From NCBI RefSeq assembly GCF_000295935.2, contig NZ_ALWO02000052.1, positions 62,001-126,000 on the forward strand: 64,000 bases of DNA, written 5' to 3'. The translations under genes and the position numbers were made by a program. The stretch is from Indibacter alkaliphilus LW1. Lineage in GTDB: Bacteria; Bacteroidota; Bacteroidia; Cytophagales; Cyclobacteriaceae. This document shows positions 27,583 to 36,955 of the stretch, one piece after another. Every line of letters begins with the position of its first letter. The stretch's first letter is position 1. Below the pieces are notes generated by a model, which was not told the DNA's origin, did not search any database, and was given only the letters and a program-made list of their open reading frames with translations.

Positions 27583-28494
27583 TTAAATTTTCTTCAAAGC
27601 GTCCATAAAACTCATGTTCTCTCCTTTTTTCTTGAATACCAACATAGGTATGGTATTGTTAATATTGACGAGTTTTTCAGCAACGCTACCCAGGAGGGCA
27701 GCAGCTGATGCAGTTCTTCCTCGGCTACCCATTAAAATCAGGTCTGCTTTTTCCTCTAAAGACACCCGAATGATAAATCTGCCTTCATTTCCATCATCTT
27801 TGCATCTAAATAAACAGTCAATCGGCTTCATATCCAACTTTGCAAAAAACTTCTCAAAGTCTTTTTTGGCATGCCCTTCCATGATTTCAGCAAATTCATC
27901 ATATGACTTTCCGGTTTTGTAATAGCCAGTAGGCACAGAGTACACATGCAAGCCAATCAATTTAGCACCTGTTTCATTTGCAAGCTTTTGGCCAAATTCA
28001 AGGCTTAGCTTGGAGTGCTCTGAAAAGTCCATTGGAATGAGTATTCTTTCGGGGATTTTTACAGGAGCTTTTTCGGTCAAAAACAAAACAGGACATGGGG
28101 CACGGTGGGCCATAGTCTTTGCCAGCGAGCCGCTGCCTTCTAAGTTCTCTTTACGCCCCATAATTAATAGATCAACATCTTTGATTTTGGACCAACGGAG
28201 AACAGTGTCCATAGGCTTGCCTTCTTCTACTACTACCTCTATATCCAGATTATCCGGAAAATTGAATTCTTTAATAATACCACGGATGTCAGACTTGATG
28301 CTCTCATCTGCTGGAGCTAAAAGATCCGGAAAGTTTTTTGTTATTTCCTCCGGAAGAGAAAGGTCCTTGGCTACGTGAATAAAATATAGTTTTTCAATTC
28401 CCAAAACTCCCGAAAGTGTAGAAACTTTCTGGATCAGGATCTCATCCATTTTCGACAGGTCTAGGCCGACCATGGCCTTAGTAAAATTCTTCAT
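27583..28494 (-). CDS. Tandem-domain universal stress protein
   Basis: A 303-residue UspA protein with two domains of about 145 residues. The N-terminal domain opens MKNFTKAMVGLDLS and ends with LLIMGRKENLEGSGSLAKTMAHRAPCPVLFL, in which the ATP motif is less regular. The second domain starts RILIPMDFSEHSKLSLEFGQKL and has the G-2x-G-9x-GS motif in GSRGRTASAAALLGS, the ATP-binding signature. It is a likely stress-responsive ATP/AMP-binding protein. It sits among polysaccharide genes without an obvious functional link. Confidence 0.93.
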   Translation of the reverse strand: MKNFTKAMVGLDLSKMDEILIQKVSTLSGVLGIEKLYFIHVAKDLSLPEEITKNFPDLLAPADESIKSDIRGIIKEFNFPDNLDIEVVVEEGKPMDTVLRWSKIKDVDLLIMGRKENLEGSGSLAKTMAHRAPCPVLFLTEKAPVKIPERILIPMDFSEHSKLSLEFGQKLANETGAKLIGLHVYSVPTGYYKTGKSYDEFAEIMEGHAKKDFEKFFAKLDMKPIDCLFRCKDDGNEGRFIIRVSLEEKADLILMGSRGRTASAAALLGSVAEKLVNINNTIPMLVFKKKGENMSFMDALKKI

Positions 28495-28625
28495 ATGCTT
28501 GCTATGCTCTAGGAAATCTCAATTTACGCTTTTAAAATATTCTTCGGAAAAATACCTCTTCTAATTTAAGAGAAAGCTTTTTGAAAAACACCCTTAGGCA
28601 TTCAAAACCCATATATTTGTGTTAA

Positions 28626-29180
28626 ATGGCAAAGAAGCTTGAAAAATATTTTATTGCTCTAGTACCAGAGGGGGAAATTCAGGAAAAAGCAAGTCAGGTC
28701 AAAGAAGATCTTAAATGCAAATTCAACCTGAAATATGCGCTCAAATCTCCGGCACATATTACACTTAAAATGCCGTTTCTTTGGAATGAAAATAAAGAAA
28801 CAGAGCTCGTCCGACAAATCAGCCGATTCTCTGATGGTTTAGAACCTTTTAGCTTGAAGCTCAAAGGCTTTTGGCATTTTGGTAACAGGGTGATTTATAT
28901 AGGTGTATTTAACTCAATGGAGTTGAACGAGCTTCAAAGTGAATTAGCTAAATATTGCCAGCAACAGCTCAATCTCGTAAAGGAGCTAAGTGACAGGAAC
29001 TATAAGCCACACATGACGGTGGCTTTTAAGGATATCAAGTCCGAGCGATTTGAAGAATATTGGACTTTTGTCAAAAAAATGAAGTTCAATGAAGAGTACT
29101 TAGTTCATCAATTGGCTCTACTTAAAAAAGTGGAGGGTAAATGGAAGGTTCACACCTATATTTCTTTCGATCAGGGCTAA
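28626..29180 (+). CDS. 2H phosphoesterase (2'-5' RNA ligase-like)
   Basis: A 184-residue protein of the 2H superfamily with both catalytic HxT/S motifs, HITLKM (near residue 54) and HMTVAF (near 128). Members act on 2',3'-cyclic phosphates in RNA or on cyclic nucleotides. A TATATTTG -7 element at 28612-28619 lies only six bases before the ATG, so the mRNA may be leaderless or nearly so. Single gene between the UspA gene and two glycosyltransferases, its stop two bases from theirs. Confidence 0.9.
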   Translation: MAKKLEKYFIALVPEGEIQEKASQVKEDLKCKFNLKYALKSPAHITLKMPFLWNENKETELVRQISRFSDGLEPFSLKLKGFWHFGNRVIYIGVFNSMELNELQSELAKYCQQQLNLVKELSDRNYKPHMTVAFKDIKSERFEEYWTFVKKMKFNEEYLVHQLALLKKVEGKWKVHTYISFDQG

Positions 29181-29182
29181 GC

Positions 29183-30313
29183 TTAGGATTTTTTTAGTTC
29201 GAGGAATAGTTGGAGATAAGCCTCCGTTACATTGTCCCAGTTGTACCTTGCAGTGAGTCCGGATCTAGCAGTATTTCTTAGTGTTTCCATTTTTTCGGGT
29301 AACTGTTCAACTTTATGAATACAATCCTTCACCGCATCAAAATCTTTCTGGAAAAATATTCCGTGTTTTCCATCCTGTAGCATTTCCCTATTGAAAACAG
29401 TATCCAAAGCCAAAATGGCACAACCATATCCCAGTGCTTTAAGCATGGCTGGATTGGTTCCTCCATATTCATGTCCGTGGAAATAAGCATAGCTCAGGTT
29501 ATAAAGAGATTTTAACTCCTCGGTATCTTTGACATATCCTGTGAATAATACCCTTTCGTCTTTGATATTTTTGAGTTTATTGGCAAACTCATCTTCGAAA
29601 GGCACATCGCCGACAATTACTAGCTTTTTGTCCGTGCTTGACTTTTGGAACCCGCCCAAGATCAAATCTGCATTGTTATCCTGAACCAAGCGTCCGACTA
29701 TGAGGTAGTATTCATTGGGTTTCAGATTCCATTTTTTCAAAAGTTCCGGGTTAGAATGATTTGCAGGATTTGCGCCATATGCTATTACAGTGGAATCAGC
29801 TTTAAACATTTCTTGATAGATACGCTGCATTTCATCAGAATCAGTCACAATTCTGTCATAAAACTTTGTTGCTAATCTTGATGCAAATTTAAAGTATCTG
29901 GAGCCTAGTCCTCTCCATTTAGGTCGGAGCCATTCAAGTCCGTCTACATTGATGGCGGTGGGTTTCCGGAAAATTTTGGAAATCAGTCCATAAGGACCAT
30001 TGCCACTATTTACAACAAAAATCACATCTACATCCGAAAGGCATGCATGCATCATGGAAATAAACGAATGAGAAAGTTGCGTAAGACTTTTGGTCTCAAT
30101 CGCCGGAGTATAAAAAAGTTTGATACCATTGACCATGGGAGGTTTTTTGGGAAAAAGTGCCCTGTGGCAATAGACTCTCACCTCTACTCCTCTTTTGACC
30201 AATCTCTCTCCAAGTTCTTTTACCAAGGTATCGTAACCACCATACACATATGGGTAACCTTTTGCTCCTAAGATGGCTACCTTAAGTGGGGTTTTTAAGG
30301 TAGTATCTGACAT
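29183..30313 (-). CDS. Glycosyltransferase with DUF1972 N-terminal domain
   Basis: A 376-residue GT-B glycosyltransferase. The N-terminal half (KVAILGAKGYPYVYGGYDTL...HRALFPKKPP) is the DUF1972 domain seen in rhamnosyl/galactosyl transferases of polysaccharide loci; the C-terminal half has the GT4/GT1-type motif YVKDTEELKSLYN and EYGGTNPAMLKALGYGCAIL. It moves a sugar onto a lipid-linked intermediate at the inner membrane; donor unknown. Starts inside the 3' end of the next upstream glycosyltransferase. Confidence 0.9.
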   Translation of the reverse strand: MSDTTLKTPLKVAILGAKGYPYVYGGYDTLVKELGERLVKRGVEVRVYCHRALFPKKPPMVNGIKLFYTPAIETKSLTQLSHSFISMMHACLSDVDVIFVVNSGNGPYGLISKIFRKPTAINVDGLEWLRPKWRGLGSRYFKFASRLATKFYDRIVTDSDEMQRIYQEMFKADSTVIAYGANPANHSNPELLKKWNLKPNEYYLIVGRLVQDNNADLILGGFQKSSTDKKLVIVGDVPFEDEFANKLKNIKDERVLFTGYVKDTEELKSLYNLSYAYFHGHEYGGTNPAMLKALGYGCAILALDTVFNREMLQDGKHGIFFQKDFDAVKDCIHKVEQLPEKMETLRNTARSGLTARYNWDNVTEAYLQLFLELKKS

Positions 30314-31449
30314 ATATATTTCTTCATTTTCTCTGCAAAGTGCTCAAAACTGTATGCTTTCAATATTCTCTCCTGACCCCTTTTTCCCATTTGTACTGCA
30401 AGTCTTGGGTCGGAGCAGAGTTGGGTGATTTTTTCACTGGCTTCGTGAGTGTCACCAATATTGATCAAAAACCCTGTTTTTCCATCTACTACCATTTCGG
30501 AAGCACCACCTGACCGAGTAGCTATCACTGGCTTACCTGAAGCCATAGCCTCAAGTACTACCGTAGGAAAAGAGTCAGGCAGTATAGATGGGAGCACAAA
30601 AATATCAGTTGTTTTTAAAATTTGAGGAATATCCTCGCGAAATCCCAGATTTATTACGTGATTATCAAGATTTTCTACCGAAATTCTTCCATTAATCTCA
30701 TTTTCGATGGATTCATACCCTGGGTAAGGATCTCCCACCAAGAGGAATTTGGTATTTGGGTTTCTTGCAATTACCTTTCTGGCTATATCAAGGAAAAACA
30801 ACTGCCCTTTCCCAGGGTTGATCCTTCCAATCATGGTGATCACTTTCTGGTCTGGGTTTAGGCCCAGTTCTTCTCTTATATCAGATTGGCATTTCAAAAA
30901 GGAGTTTATTTTAATCCCATTGTGAATTACTTCTGGTTTGGAAGTGTCCAGGAATTTTCTCCAATGTTTGGCTACAGATTCAGAAACTACAACAGGCCTT
31001 TTTGTGCTTCTATCCACTCTGGAGGCAAGAAATTTCACTAGGAACTTTGGGGATTCTATGATTTCATGGATGTGCCAGACATGAGGGATTCCGCGCCTTC
31101 TCGCAAAAGTAGCACCAACTATTACAGCCAATGTATTGGAATAGATTAAAGAGATTGGTTCTTTTTCATGGATTTCATCCAAAAAGCGGTAGGCAGTATA
31201 GAGTTTTTTACCTCGGTCCAGAATTCCTTTAGGGTGAAAATGTTTCCTTCTTAATATTCCCAGATTAATGATTTTGTATTCGAAGCCTTGTTTTTCTATT
31301 TCGGGAACCAAAGGGCCATCTCCCGGTAAAATGATCAGGGTGGAGTAGCCCATCTCCCTGAAAATATTCATGACATACAAGAGAATCTTGGAGGCACCAT
31401 ATTTTTCTGAAGAGCTATGTAAAAAAATTACTTTACCTTTTTTACTCAT
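30295..31449 (-). CDS. Glycosyltransferase family 4-like protein
   Basis: A 384-residue GT-B enzyme. The opening KVIFLHSSSEKYGASKILLYVM is the acceptor domain; GRINPGKGQLFFLDIARKVI and GFREDIPQILKTTDIFVLPSILPDSFPTVVLEAMASG carry the donor-binding EX7E-type region. Substrates unknown. The gene overlaps the methyltransferase gene upstream (ATG at 31449, stop of that gene at 31442) and the DUF1972 gene downstream by 19 bases, so the three form one transcript. Confidence 0.92.
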   Translation of the reverse strand: MSKKGKVIFLHSSSEKYGASKILLYVMNIFREMGYSTLIILPGDGPLVPEIEKQGFEYKIINLGILRRKHFHPKGILDRGKKLYTAYRFLDEIHEKEPISLIYSNTLAVIVGATFARRRGIPHVWHIHEIIESPKFLVKFLASRVDRSTKRPVVVSESVAKHWRKFLDTSKPEVIHNGIKINSFLKCQSDIREELGLNPDQKVITMIGRINPGKGQLFFLDIARKVIARNPNTKFLLVGDPYPGYESIENEINGRISVENLDNHVINLGFREDIPQILKTTDIFVLPSILPDSFPTVVLEAMASGKPVIATRSGGASEMVVDGKTGFLINIGDTHEASEKITQLCSDPRLAVQMGKRGQERILKAYSFEHFAEKMKKYICQILP

Positions 31450-32341
31450 GTTTTTGTAAATAGATTCTAAAAACCCCTCCTTTTTTAAATGCTACAGCCA
31501 AACTTTCCAAAAAGAATGCCAGGGGCAAAATTAAGGCAATCCGCAAAAGTACACTTAGTTTTTTCTTATTTTTTAAGTCTACAATGATATTTCCCTTATA
31601 GCCTGTTTTGCCCATCAAAGATCTCAGCATTCCGAGTACTCCAAGGTGTACTGAGTAGTATTGAGAATTTAGTTTTTTGAACCCTAATTTTTGTAATTCA
31701 CCCACCAAAAGCGCTTCATCCCAATGACTTAGATGTTTGGGGATGTCCAGATGCATCCAACTTTCGCCAGCAATTTTATGTTGCCAGCTTTTGAGATTTG
31801 GAACTTCAATAACCAAAATGCCTTTCACTTTGAGGTTTTCATGGCATAGCTCTTCAAGCAGTAATAAAGGACTAGGCAGGTGTTCAAGTACATGAAATAA
31901 GCTGATTAAGTCATAGTCCCCGGCATCTATTTTTCCACCCTTGTAAAATCCCTCGTGAACTTTCAATCCGTATTTCTCTCTTGCAAAAGTGGCTCGTGGA
32001 ATAGAAGTCTCTACACCTACACCTTCCCAATCCTGCTCTTGTACTTGAGAAAGGAACTGGCCTTTTCCACAGCCAAAATCAAGACACTTTTTGCTATTTG
32101 ATGTACTGAATTTCTTGACTGTCCGGATTACTTTCCTTGCTTCTTTGAAAATTATTTTTTCAAAGATTGACCTTCTGTTGTCCACGACGGTATACACTTC
32201 GTCCTGGTACAATTCTTCTTGGTTTACCTCATCTTGAAGATATGTCCAGGTCAGGTGACAAGAGGCACATTTAACCAATTCTTGGTCAGCAGAGGAATCT
32301 GGTGCAGGAGTTTTGCAAAGGGGGCATACAAGTTGCCTCAT
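31442..32341 (-). CDS. SAM methyltransferase with N-terminal zinc ribbon
   Basis: A 299-residue methyltransferase with a zinc-ribbon N terminus (CPLCKTPAP and CASCHLTW). SAM motif I is CLDFGCGKGQFLSQV (near 90), motif IV is YDLISLFHVLEHLPSP, and a C-terminal hydrophobic helix (LLRIALILPLAFFLESLAVAF) suggests membrane association. It is similar in plan to the 26628-27563 protein. Probably modifies a polysaccharide intermediate. First gene of the transcript leading to the two glycosyltransferases. Confidence 0.88.
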   Translation of the reverse strand: MRQLVCPLCKTPAPDSSADQELVKCASCHLTWTYLQDEVNQEELYQDEVYTVVDNRRSIFEKIIFKEARKVIRTVKKFSTSNSKKCLDFGCGKGQFLSQVQEQDWEGVGVETSIPRATFAREKYGLKVHEGFYKGGKIDAGDYDLISLFHVLEHLPSPLLLLEELCHENLKVKGILVIEVPNLKSWQHKIAGESWMHLDIPKHLSHWDEALLVGELQKLGFKKLNSQYYSVHLGVLGMLRSLMGKTGYKGNIIVDLKNKKKLSVLLRIALILPLAFFLESLAVAFKKGGVFRIYLQKHE

Positions 32342-32401
32342 ATAGTATTAAAGCATTCAGGTCTAAAATCCGGAAAATAACTTTTCCACAACCCAAAGGT
32401 A

Positions 32402-35400
32402 TTAAAAACCTGACTTGATATACTTAGAAAGTGAATAATAGCATTTTTCCAACTCTAAAAAGGCTTCCTTCAGCTCGGCCTTTGAATGCATTTCTTCCAT
32501 AGATTCGGATTTTTGAGCCATTTTATTCATTTTCAAACTCAGCGCAATGCCTTTGATTTTATGGAGTAAACTGGCTATTTCTGACTCATTGAACTGATTG
32601 ATGCAATTCTGCAGCATATTGAGGCTTTCTTTCAACTCCTGAGAGCCTTCCAACAATATATCCTTGAATAGAGATTCATCTCCGCCCAGCACTTTAAGCA
32701 GACCTGATTTGTCAAAAATATCTTCATTGATTTCTTCACCTTTGGAATCAGGGTTGAAAATCAATTCTGTCACTTCCAAGAGTTTTTCTTTTTCGATAGG
32801 TTTGGTAAGGAAATGATCCATTCCTGCATTCATACAGTTTTCACGCTCACTTTGAAGTGCTCCGGCTGTTAGCGCTACGATAGGTACCCTGCTTTTTGTC
32901 TTTGTTTCTAACTCTCTGATTTCACGAGTGGCTTCAAAGCCATCTTTAACTGGCATTTGCACATCCATAAAAATCAAATCCGGATTTTCTTTCTTGTATT
33001 GCGTAATAGCTTCCTGTCCGTTTTGGGCTTCTATTATTTTTGCTTCAGGGTAATAATTTCGTATTACTGTTTTTAGAAGGAGCATATTCAGAGAAACATC
33101 CTCAGCAATCAGGATTTTCATGGCATTGGCAGGCTTCTGATTTTGTACGCCAAGCGGGGTATTTTCATTTGGTGCAAATTCTTCAGGAATCTGGTTATTG
33201 CTGAGCTTATTAAGGCTGTAAAACAATTCTGAGATTTTCGCAGGTTTAATCAGTTTGACATCTATAGAAAGCTCTTTGACATGCTTGTCCAACTGTGCAT
33301 CATCTGCCGAGCTGTACAAAATGATTTTTGGTTGCCTATCCAGTTCTTTTTTGGCAATTAGTTTTTTGATTTCTCTGATGGTGCTGATTCCATCCATAAA
33401 AGGCATGTGGTAATCGACAATAAAAATGTCAAACTCAGCTCCTTCATCCAAAAGGGTAAGGGCTGCGATTCCATTATCCACGGTTTCAGACTGGATATTC
33501 CAATGTCCGAGTATGTCTTTTAAGATGGTTCTATTGTTTTTGTTGTCATCAATTATTAAAACTTTCTTGATATTGGTAAATTCAGTTTGGGCTTGATGCT
33601 CTGATTTGGTTTTAAATGCTTTTTGTAAAGAAAAAGAAAATGAGGATCCTTTACCCAGCTCTGATTCCAATACTATTTGTGAGTCCATTTTTTCGGCAAG
33701 CATTTGGGAAATGACCAGACCAAGTCCTGTACCGCCAAATTTTCGGGTTGTGGAAGAATCTGCTTGAGAAAATGATTTGAAGAGTTTTTGCTTCTGTTCT
33801 TCAGAAATTCCAATCCCCGTATCTTTTACTGTAAAAGTGAATTTTCCCTCCTTCTCGTCTACAGGTTCGTAACCAATATTGAGCTCCACCTCTCCCTTTT
33901 CAGTGAATTTGATAGCATTGCTGAGAAGGTTTACCAAAATCTGCTTTAACCTGATTTGATCTACGATGATATACCTTGGAATGTCTACCTGAATATTAAG
34001 GAGAAATTCAATGTTCTTTTTGGCTGTATTGTATTTTACTATATCGGCTGTTTGCTCTGCAAGCTCAATTAAATCTGTTTCAACTTCCTCCAATTCCAGT
34101 TTTCCGGCTTCGATTTTAGAGAAGTCAAGAATATCGTTAATGATTCCCAAGAGTGAATGCGCAGAAGTATTGGCACTAGTGACATACTGTAGCTGCTCAT
34201 TGTTCAGATCAGTATTGATCAATAAGTCTGTAAAGCCAATCACCCCGTTGAGTGGGGTACGAATTTCATGACTCATATTGGCGAGAAATTCTGATTTGGA
34301 CCTGTTGGCAGCTTCGGCTTCCTCCTTAGCCTTAATCAAACTGCGCTCTAACTCTGTCCTTTTTTTGACGTTGACCAGCATTTCTGCATATATTAGTAAT
34401 ATCTGCTGCTCGACTTCGGAGTATTGATGCTTTTCCTTGACCCAATCAAAGCCGACGAAACCCATTAGGTCGCTTCCATGGAGCATAGGGAAGGTGATCA
34501 TGGTTTTAATGCCCTGGGGTTCAATGATCTCCCTGAGTACGTCATCATCCAGTTCGTCAATGTCCGGTACTCCGAAAATTTCTCTGTTGAGGTGTTTTTC
34601 TACCCAATGTGGCATGTATTCCATAGGCACTTCTTGCAGGTTCTCTATTTCCGGAGAAATTCCTTCCGCACACCATTCATAGGTATTGACACCTATCTGA
34701 TTTTCATGGTCATAAATGAAAATATAAGCTCTGTCGGCCTCTACAAATTGTGCCAGCTGTTCTAGTGAGTGCTGAATGTTTTTTTCCAGATCTTTGATGT
34801 CCATGTTGATATAGGTAGAGGATATATCAATCATGATCTGCTGAAGTTTCAGCTGCTTTTCTATAGTCTTTTGTGTAGACTCCTGCAAGCTGATGTCCTG
34901 GATCAGGCCAATCAGCCGTACTGTTTTTTCACCTTCCACTATGGGGTTGATGGAAATTTTTACGGTCTTTTCTTTTCCTTTCGGGGTGATAAGTTTAGAA
35001 GATACTTCATTCTTATTTTTGTTTTCAATGGACTCCTTTACTGCATTTTTCAGCCTTATTTGACCTTCTTCATTTAGAAATCTTAAATTTTCATTTGGGT
35101 CTGGTTCATAAGTATTTTCAACTTCATAAATGGAATAAACTTCATCAGTCCATTTCATGGTCATATTTTCCAAATCCCATTCCCAACCACCCAGATTAGC
35201 CATTTTTTGAGCATCCTTGAGCAGTTGACTGTCCCGTTCCTTTTCGGTCATGGCTTTTTTGCGGGCAGAGATATCTCTCGAACTTGCGATCACATACCCA
35301 TCCCCATTGATTTGGATATACTTTACTGTCACTTCTACTGGAATAGTTTCACCTGTTTTCTGATTTTTGTTGAATCCCTCCATGGTAAGAGAGTTAGTTT

Positions 35401-35635
35401 TTTTTAATTCCGAAAGATGACTTTCCCAAGCACCAGGAGAATCAAAGATCTTTTCAAAATCCGAAACGTGGTATTGTTCAGCCTCTTCCATACTTATCCC
35501 CAAGCGCTCACTGGAAGTCTTATTGATATAAAAAAGCTTTCCGGATTCTAGCGAAATCTGTACTCCGTCTGATGAGTTTTCGATTAGGCTTTGCATCAAC
35601 CTGAGTCTTTCTTCTACTGATTTTTCTTTGGCCAT
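32402..35635 (-). CDS. Hybrid sensor histidine kinase, PAS-PAS-GAF-HK-REC-REC-HPt
   Basis: A 1077-residue signalling protein with no membrane helix, so predicted cytoplasmic. In order: two PAS domains (about 5-128 and 140-257), a GAF domain (about 270-430), the dimerisation domain with phospho-acceptor His456 (NMSHEIRTPLNG), the ATPase domain with VKDTGIGI and GGTGLGLVIS, receiver 1 with Asp741 (IVDYHMPFMDG), receiver 2 with Asp891 (FMDVQMPVKDG), and an HPt domain with His1025 (LLHKIKG). The complete His-Asp-Asp-His chain is present in one protein. No output partner is adjacent; location inside the polysaccharide locus suggests, but does not prove, control of it. Confidence 0.95.
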   Translation of the reverse strand: MAKEKSVEERLRLMQSLIENSSDGVQISLESGKLFYINKTSSERLGISMEEAEQYHVSDFEKIFDSPGAWESHLSELKKTNSLTMEGFNKNQKTGETIPVEVTVKYIQINGDGYVIASSRDISARKKAMTEKERDSQLLKDAQKMANLGGWEWDLENMTMKWTDEVYSIYEVENTYEPDPNENLRFLNEEGQIRLKNAVKESIENKNKNEVSSKLITPKGKEKTVKISINPIVEGEKTVRLIGLIQDISLQESTQKTIEKQLKLQQIMIDISSTYINMDIKDLEKNIQHSLEQLAQFVEADRAYIFIYDHENQIGVNTYEWCAEGISPEIENLQEVPMEYMPHWVEKHLNREIFGVPDIDELDDDVLREIIEPQGIKTMITFPMLHGSDLMGFVGFDWVKEKHQYSEVEQQILLIYAEMLVNVKKRTELERSLIKAKEEAEAANRSKSEFLANMSHEIRTPLNGVIGFTDLLINTDLNNEQLQYVTSANTSAHSLLGIINDILDFSKIEAGKLELEEVETDLIELAEQTADIVKYNTAKKNIEFLLNIQVDIPRYIIVDQIRLKQILVNLLSNAIKFTEKGEVELNIGYEPVDEKEGKFTFTVKDTGIGISEEQKQKLFKSFSQADSSTTRKFGGTGLGLVISQMLAEKMDSQIVLESELGKGSSFSFSLQKAFKTKSEHQAQTEFTNIKKVLIIDDNKNNRTILKDILGHWNIQSETVDNGIAALTLLDEGAEFDIFIVDYHMPFMDGISTIREIKKLIAKKELDRQPKIILYSSADDAQLDKHVKELSIDVKLIKPAKISELFYSLNKLSNNQIPEEFAPNENTPLGVQNQKPANAMKILIAEDVSLNMLLLKTVIRNYYPEAKIIEAQNGQEAITQYKKENPDLIFMDVQMPVKDGFEATREIRELETKTKSRVPIVALTAGALQSERENCMNAGMDHFLTKPIEKEKLLEVTELIFNPDSKGEEINEDIFDKSGLLKVLGGDESLFKDILLEGSQELKESLNMLQNCINQFNESEIASLLHKIKGIALSLKMNKMAQKSESMEEMHSKAELKEAFLELEKCYYSLSKYIKSGF

Positions 35636-35830
35636 ACCTGAATTAAAAATAATAAATTGAAATCAATTTTGAGGTTAATTTTCTGCTTGTGCTGGGGGCA
35701 GGCTTCAAATTTTACGCTTTCCACATTCCTATACAATATTCATATAAGTTTTTTCTATTCCAAAAATAGGAACAATTATCAGCTCAATTTTTGGGAGAAT
35801 ATAAGAAGTTGATTTTCAAACAGTTTTTTC

Positions 35831-36955
35831 TCATTCAAATGTTTTCAGAAAGGCATCCAAAAAAGTCTTCCTATTGAAGTGCTTCCACCTGTGTGAACCC
35901 TCAGTAACAAGATGTGCTATCAGTAGGGGGTCCTCACACAACATCTGTATTTTTTCCGTGAGATCTTCAACATTGCCTGTTTGATGAATCAGTGCCGCAC
36001 CTCCGGCAATTTCTATCAGAGCTGGCTGATCTGATATAATTACTGGAATTTCTGAGCGCATAGCCTCTATCACAGGAATGCCAAAGCCCTCATTGGAAGA
36101 GGGAAATACATAGGCAAAAGCATGATCAAATAAAGTTTTGACCGCCTGATCTTCTAAAAATCCAGGGACTTTGACATCATAACCCAGTCCATATTCTTGA
36201 ATAAGTTTTAGGACATGATCAAAATCATCTACACTTTTACTGAGTCCTTTTTCCCCTACCAATACCAATTTTAAATCCTTGGTTTTCTCAGTTTTTAAAG
36301 TTGCAAATGCCTTTACCAAAACAGGAAGAAGTTTTCTTTTGTCAAAACTCCCCACGTGCAAAAGGTATTTTCCGGGCCGGACCCCAAGCTGAGCCAAAAT
36401 TTCTTTATCGGTACTTTTAGGAAGCAGTTTGGGGCATTGATAAATTACCTCAATAGGGTTTTGGATAGGAGTATATTTGAGTATAGAACCCTTGGCATAT
36501 TGGCTGGTTGTGATGATTGAAGTATTACCTTTCAGCCCTCCATAAAGCATGGCTAGGAAATATTTTCTCCAGATAGCACTGTAATGCTCCGGCATCTGCC
36601 AAAAAAAAGCATCATGGATCACTGTGATTTTTTTTACATTTAGGGGAATCGCCGGAGCTATAAAATCAAAACAAAGTAAGACATCTGCTTGGGTAGTGAT
36701 CACTTTATATGGAAGTACCACTTGCTTCCATATAAAGTAGTAAATATGATACCAAAGCTTTTTCCAGCGGGGAATTTCTCCCCGGAAATAGTGCTTATGA
36801 GCTTGATCTGAGGCCTGGTGGGTAAAAACCCACTCTATGTCAGATTGTGGATACTCATCTACTGCATGACAGAACTCCAGCATGTAAGTTTTGATACCTG
36901 TCAGAGCAGTATTCAGATAAAACAGATCGACAAGTACTCTTTTTTTCTTCGTCAT
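35831..36955 (-). CDS. Glycosyltransferase family 4/1 protein
   Basis: A 374-residue GT-B glycosyltransferase. The start at 36955 overlaps the stop of the Wzy-like gene as ATGA, the typical coupled arrangement, and is preferred to an ATG 75 bases upstream. N-terminal acceptor domain (KRVLVDLFYLNTALTGIKTYMLEF) and C-terminal donor domain with GKYLLHVGSFDKRKLLPVLVKAF and HAFAYVFPSSNEGFGIPVIEAMRSEIPVI, including the EGFGIPVIE donor motif. Last gene of the core polysaccharide transcript. Confidence 0.92.
   Translation of the reverse strand: MTKKKRVLVDLFYLNTALTGIKTYMLEFCHAVDEYPQSDIEWVFTHQASDQAHKHYFRGEIPRWKKLWYHIYYFIWKQVVLPYKVITTQADVLLCFDFIAPAIPLNVKKITVIHDAFFWQMPEHYSAIWRKYFLAMLYGGLKGNTSIITTSQYAKGSILKYTPIQNPIEVIYQCPKLLPKSTDKEILAQLGVRPGKYLLHVGSFDKRKLLPVLVKAFATLKTEKTKDLKLVLVGEKGLSKSVDDFDHVLKLIQEYGLGYDVKVPGFLEDQAVKTLFDHAFAYVFPSSNEGFGIPVIEAMRSEIPVIISDQPALIEIAGGAALIHQTGNVEDLTEKIQMLCEDPLLIAHLVTEGSHRWKHFNRKTFLDAFLKTFE

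Noticed and set aside
27555-27584. Possible terminator between the methyltransferase and UspA genes
   Set aside because: Only about six pairs (CCTTAA/TTAAGG) and no clear T run.
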